From positions 1 through 64,000 of the forward strand of contig NZ_ANAC01000018.1 of assembly GCF_000341225.1 (NCBI RefSeq): a stretch of 64,000 nucleotides of DNA, in the 5' to 3' direction. Below, in pieces: positions 63,115-64,000 of the stretch. The DNA comes from Nocardiopsis alba DSM 43377 (GTDB lineage: Bacteria > Actinomycetota > Actinomycetes > Streptosporangiales > Streptosporangiaceae). The position numbers and the translations under genes are program-made. Under the pieces are notes generated by a model. It saw nothing but the letters and a program-made list of their open reading frames with translations. It made no database searches and was not told the origin of the DNA. Within the stretch, counting starts at the first letter, position 1. Each line of letters starts with the position of its first letter.

Positions 63115-63873
63115 GTGAACGACCAAGTGGAGAAACGGCACGCGATCTGGCTCTCCGAGCCTTCCGCGGCGGCGGTGGAGATCGCCCACCTGGCCGGCTA
63201 CGGGACCGTCGTGCTCGACATCGAACACGGTCTCTTCGACCTGGCGGCCCTGGACTGGCTGATCCCGCTCATCCGTTCCAAGGGCATGAGCGTCATCGCG
63301 AAGGTGTTGGGACCGGAGAGGGGGCCGATCCAGCAGGCCCTGGACTTCGGGGCCGACATCGTGGCCATCCCGCACGTGGAATCGGCGGCGCACGCCGAGA
63401 AGGTCTGCGGGTACGCGAAGTTCCCGCCTCTGGGCGACCGTTCCTTCGCGGGCGGCCGGACCTCCGACTTCCGGGGGTTCACCGACGAGTGGGTCGCCCG
63501 TCAGGACACGGGGACCCGCTGCTACCCCATGATCGAGGACGCCTCGGCGTTCGAACAGATCGAGGAGATCCTCGCTCTGCCGGTCGTCGACGGTATCTTC
63601 ATCGGCCCCTCGGACCTGTCGCTACGTCGTGACCGGGGCGCCTACACCGCCGGAGAGGCCGACCTCGCGGACCTGCGACACCTGGCCCGCGCGGCGGGGG
63701 CCGCCGGGAAGCCCTGGGTCCTGCCGGCCTGGAGCGACGCGGAGAAACGTCTCGCGGTCGAGGAGAACGCCGAGACCATCGTGACCACCATGCAGTACGG
63801 GGCGCTGCTGTCCGGTTTCACCGGAGCCCTCGAAACCCTGCGAGAGATCGAGAACGAGCTGAGGAGCCGTTGA
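63115..63873 (+). CDS. HpcH/HpaI aldolase/citrate lyase family protein
   Basis: The 252-residue TIM-barrel protein matches class II HpcH/HpaI aldolases. Seen are VVLDIEHGLFDLAAL, KVLGPERGPIQQALDFGADIVAIPHVESAAHAEK with the metal-ligand Glu, and GIFIGPSDLSL with the ligand Asp. These enzymes reversibly split 2-keto-4-hydroxy acids to pyruvate or oxaloacetate-type products and an aldehyde. The GTG at 63115 lies four bases after AGGGGGA; an earlier GTG at 63100 lacks a site. Its stop overlaps the next start (TGATG), so it is co-translated with the nitrilase-like gene. Probably controlled by the divergent GntR protein. Confidence 0.88.
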   Translation: MNDQVEKRHAIWLSEPSAAAVEIAHLAGYGTVVLDIEHGLFDLAALDWLIPLIRSKGMSVIAKVLGPERGPIQQALDFGADIVAIPHVESAAHAEKVCGYAKFPPLGDRSFAGGRTSDFRGFTDEWVARQDTGTRCYPMIEDASAFEQIEEILALPVVDGIFIGPSDLSLRRDRGAYTAGEADLADLRHLARAAGAAGKPWVLPAWSDAEKRLAVEENAETIVTTMQYGALLSGFTGALETLREIENELRSR

Positions 63874-64000
63874 TGACCCTGAACGTCGCAGTCGTACAGT
63901 TCGCGCCCGCCGAGGACAAGGCCGAGAACCTGGCGGAGATCGAGAGGATGCTGCGTCGGGCCGCCGATCTCGGTGTGCGCCTGGCGGTCCTGCCCGAGTA
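63873..64000 (+). CDS. Carbon-nitrogen hydrolase (nitrilase superfamily), 3' part missing
   Basis: Only the first 42 complete codons are present, the sequence running off the right edge. They read VAVVQFAPAEDKAENLAEIE and RAADLGVRLAVLPEY, the classic start of nitrilase-superfamily amidases, with the catalytic Glu in LPE. The reaction is hydrolysis of an amide, carbamoyl or nitrile bond; the branch cannot be told. Translation is coupled to the aldolase gene by a one-base overlap. The two may degrade an amide of a hydroxy-keto acid. Confidence 0.8.
   Translation, partial: MTLNVAVVQFAPAEDKAENLAEIERMLRRAADLGVRLAVLPE

Overview
The window comes from a very high-GC actinomycete. The gene content (conservon cvnABCD, SARP-type regulator, DUF6230/DUF6114 pair, AurF-type diiron oxygenase with a MerR regulator, modular type I PKS, many GTG starts and several apparently leaderless genes) looks most like Nocardiopsis or a close Streptosporangiales relative. 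The genus is an inference. No CRISPR array, insertion sequence, phage gene or integrase was seen.

Region 1 (1-29.3 kb) is mostly housekeeping and accessory chromosome. It holds a cut-off diiron oxygenase divergent from its MerR regulator, a cholesterol-oxidase-like GMC flavoenzyme, the DUF6230/DUF6114 pair, and a UvrD-type helicase with a RelE/ParE-like N-terminus. Next come a DUF1707 protein, two SanA/YdcF paralogues flanking an unknown gene, a DUF885 metallopeptidase-like protein and a murR-murQ cell-wall recycling operon. A truncated SARP/AfsR-like regulator, a duplicated tRNA-Lys(CTT) block, a septum-formation lipoprotein and a secreted tripeptidyl aminopeptidase follow. A six-gene family-5 ABC importer operon starts behind a perfect 31-bp palindrome, and a crotonyl-CoA carboxylase/reductase (CCR) gene closes the region.

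Region 2 (29.5-35.3 kb) is a conservon: histidine-kinase-like ATPase, roadblock/LC7, DUF742 and Ras-like GTPase, followed by a styrene/indole monooxygenase-like flavoprotein. The 5' end of the kinase gene appears frameshifted at a run of seven C.

Region 3 (35.65-54.07 kb) is the main item: a compact three-protein modular type I PKS. PKS-1 has the full KS-AT-DH-ER-KR-ACP set, but its KS carries Gln instead of the catalytic Cys (KSQ) and its KR has lost Tyr, Asn and Lys. It therefore reads as a loading module made from a complete extension module. PKS-2 is KS-AT(malonyl)-KR-ACP. PKS-3 is KS-AT-DH-ER-KR-ACP-TE. Matching acidic and coiled-coil docking ends support the order PKS-1, PKS-2, PKS-3. 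The colinear prediction is a reduced triketide, 5-hydroxy-2-methylheptanoate or its delta-lactone, or the 2-ethyl analogue if the last AT uses ethylmalonyl-CoA from the nearby CCR. No dedicated regulator, exporter or tailoring gene lies between the PKS genes.

Region 4 (54.3-64 kb) returns to general genes: hrpA helicase, a PNPOx-fold flavoprotein, a small globin, an SDR-fold protein lacking the usual catalytic residues, a lactonase-family beta-propeller, and a GntR/FCD regulator divergent from an HpcH/HpaI aldolase plus nitrilase operon cut by the right edge.
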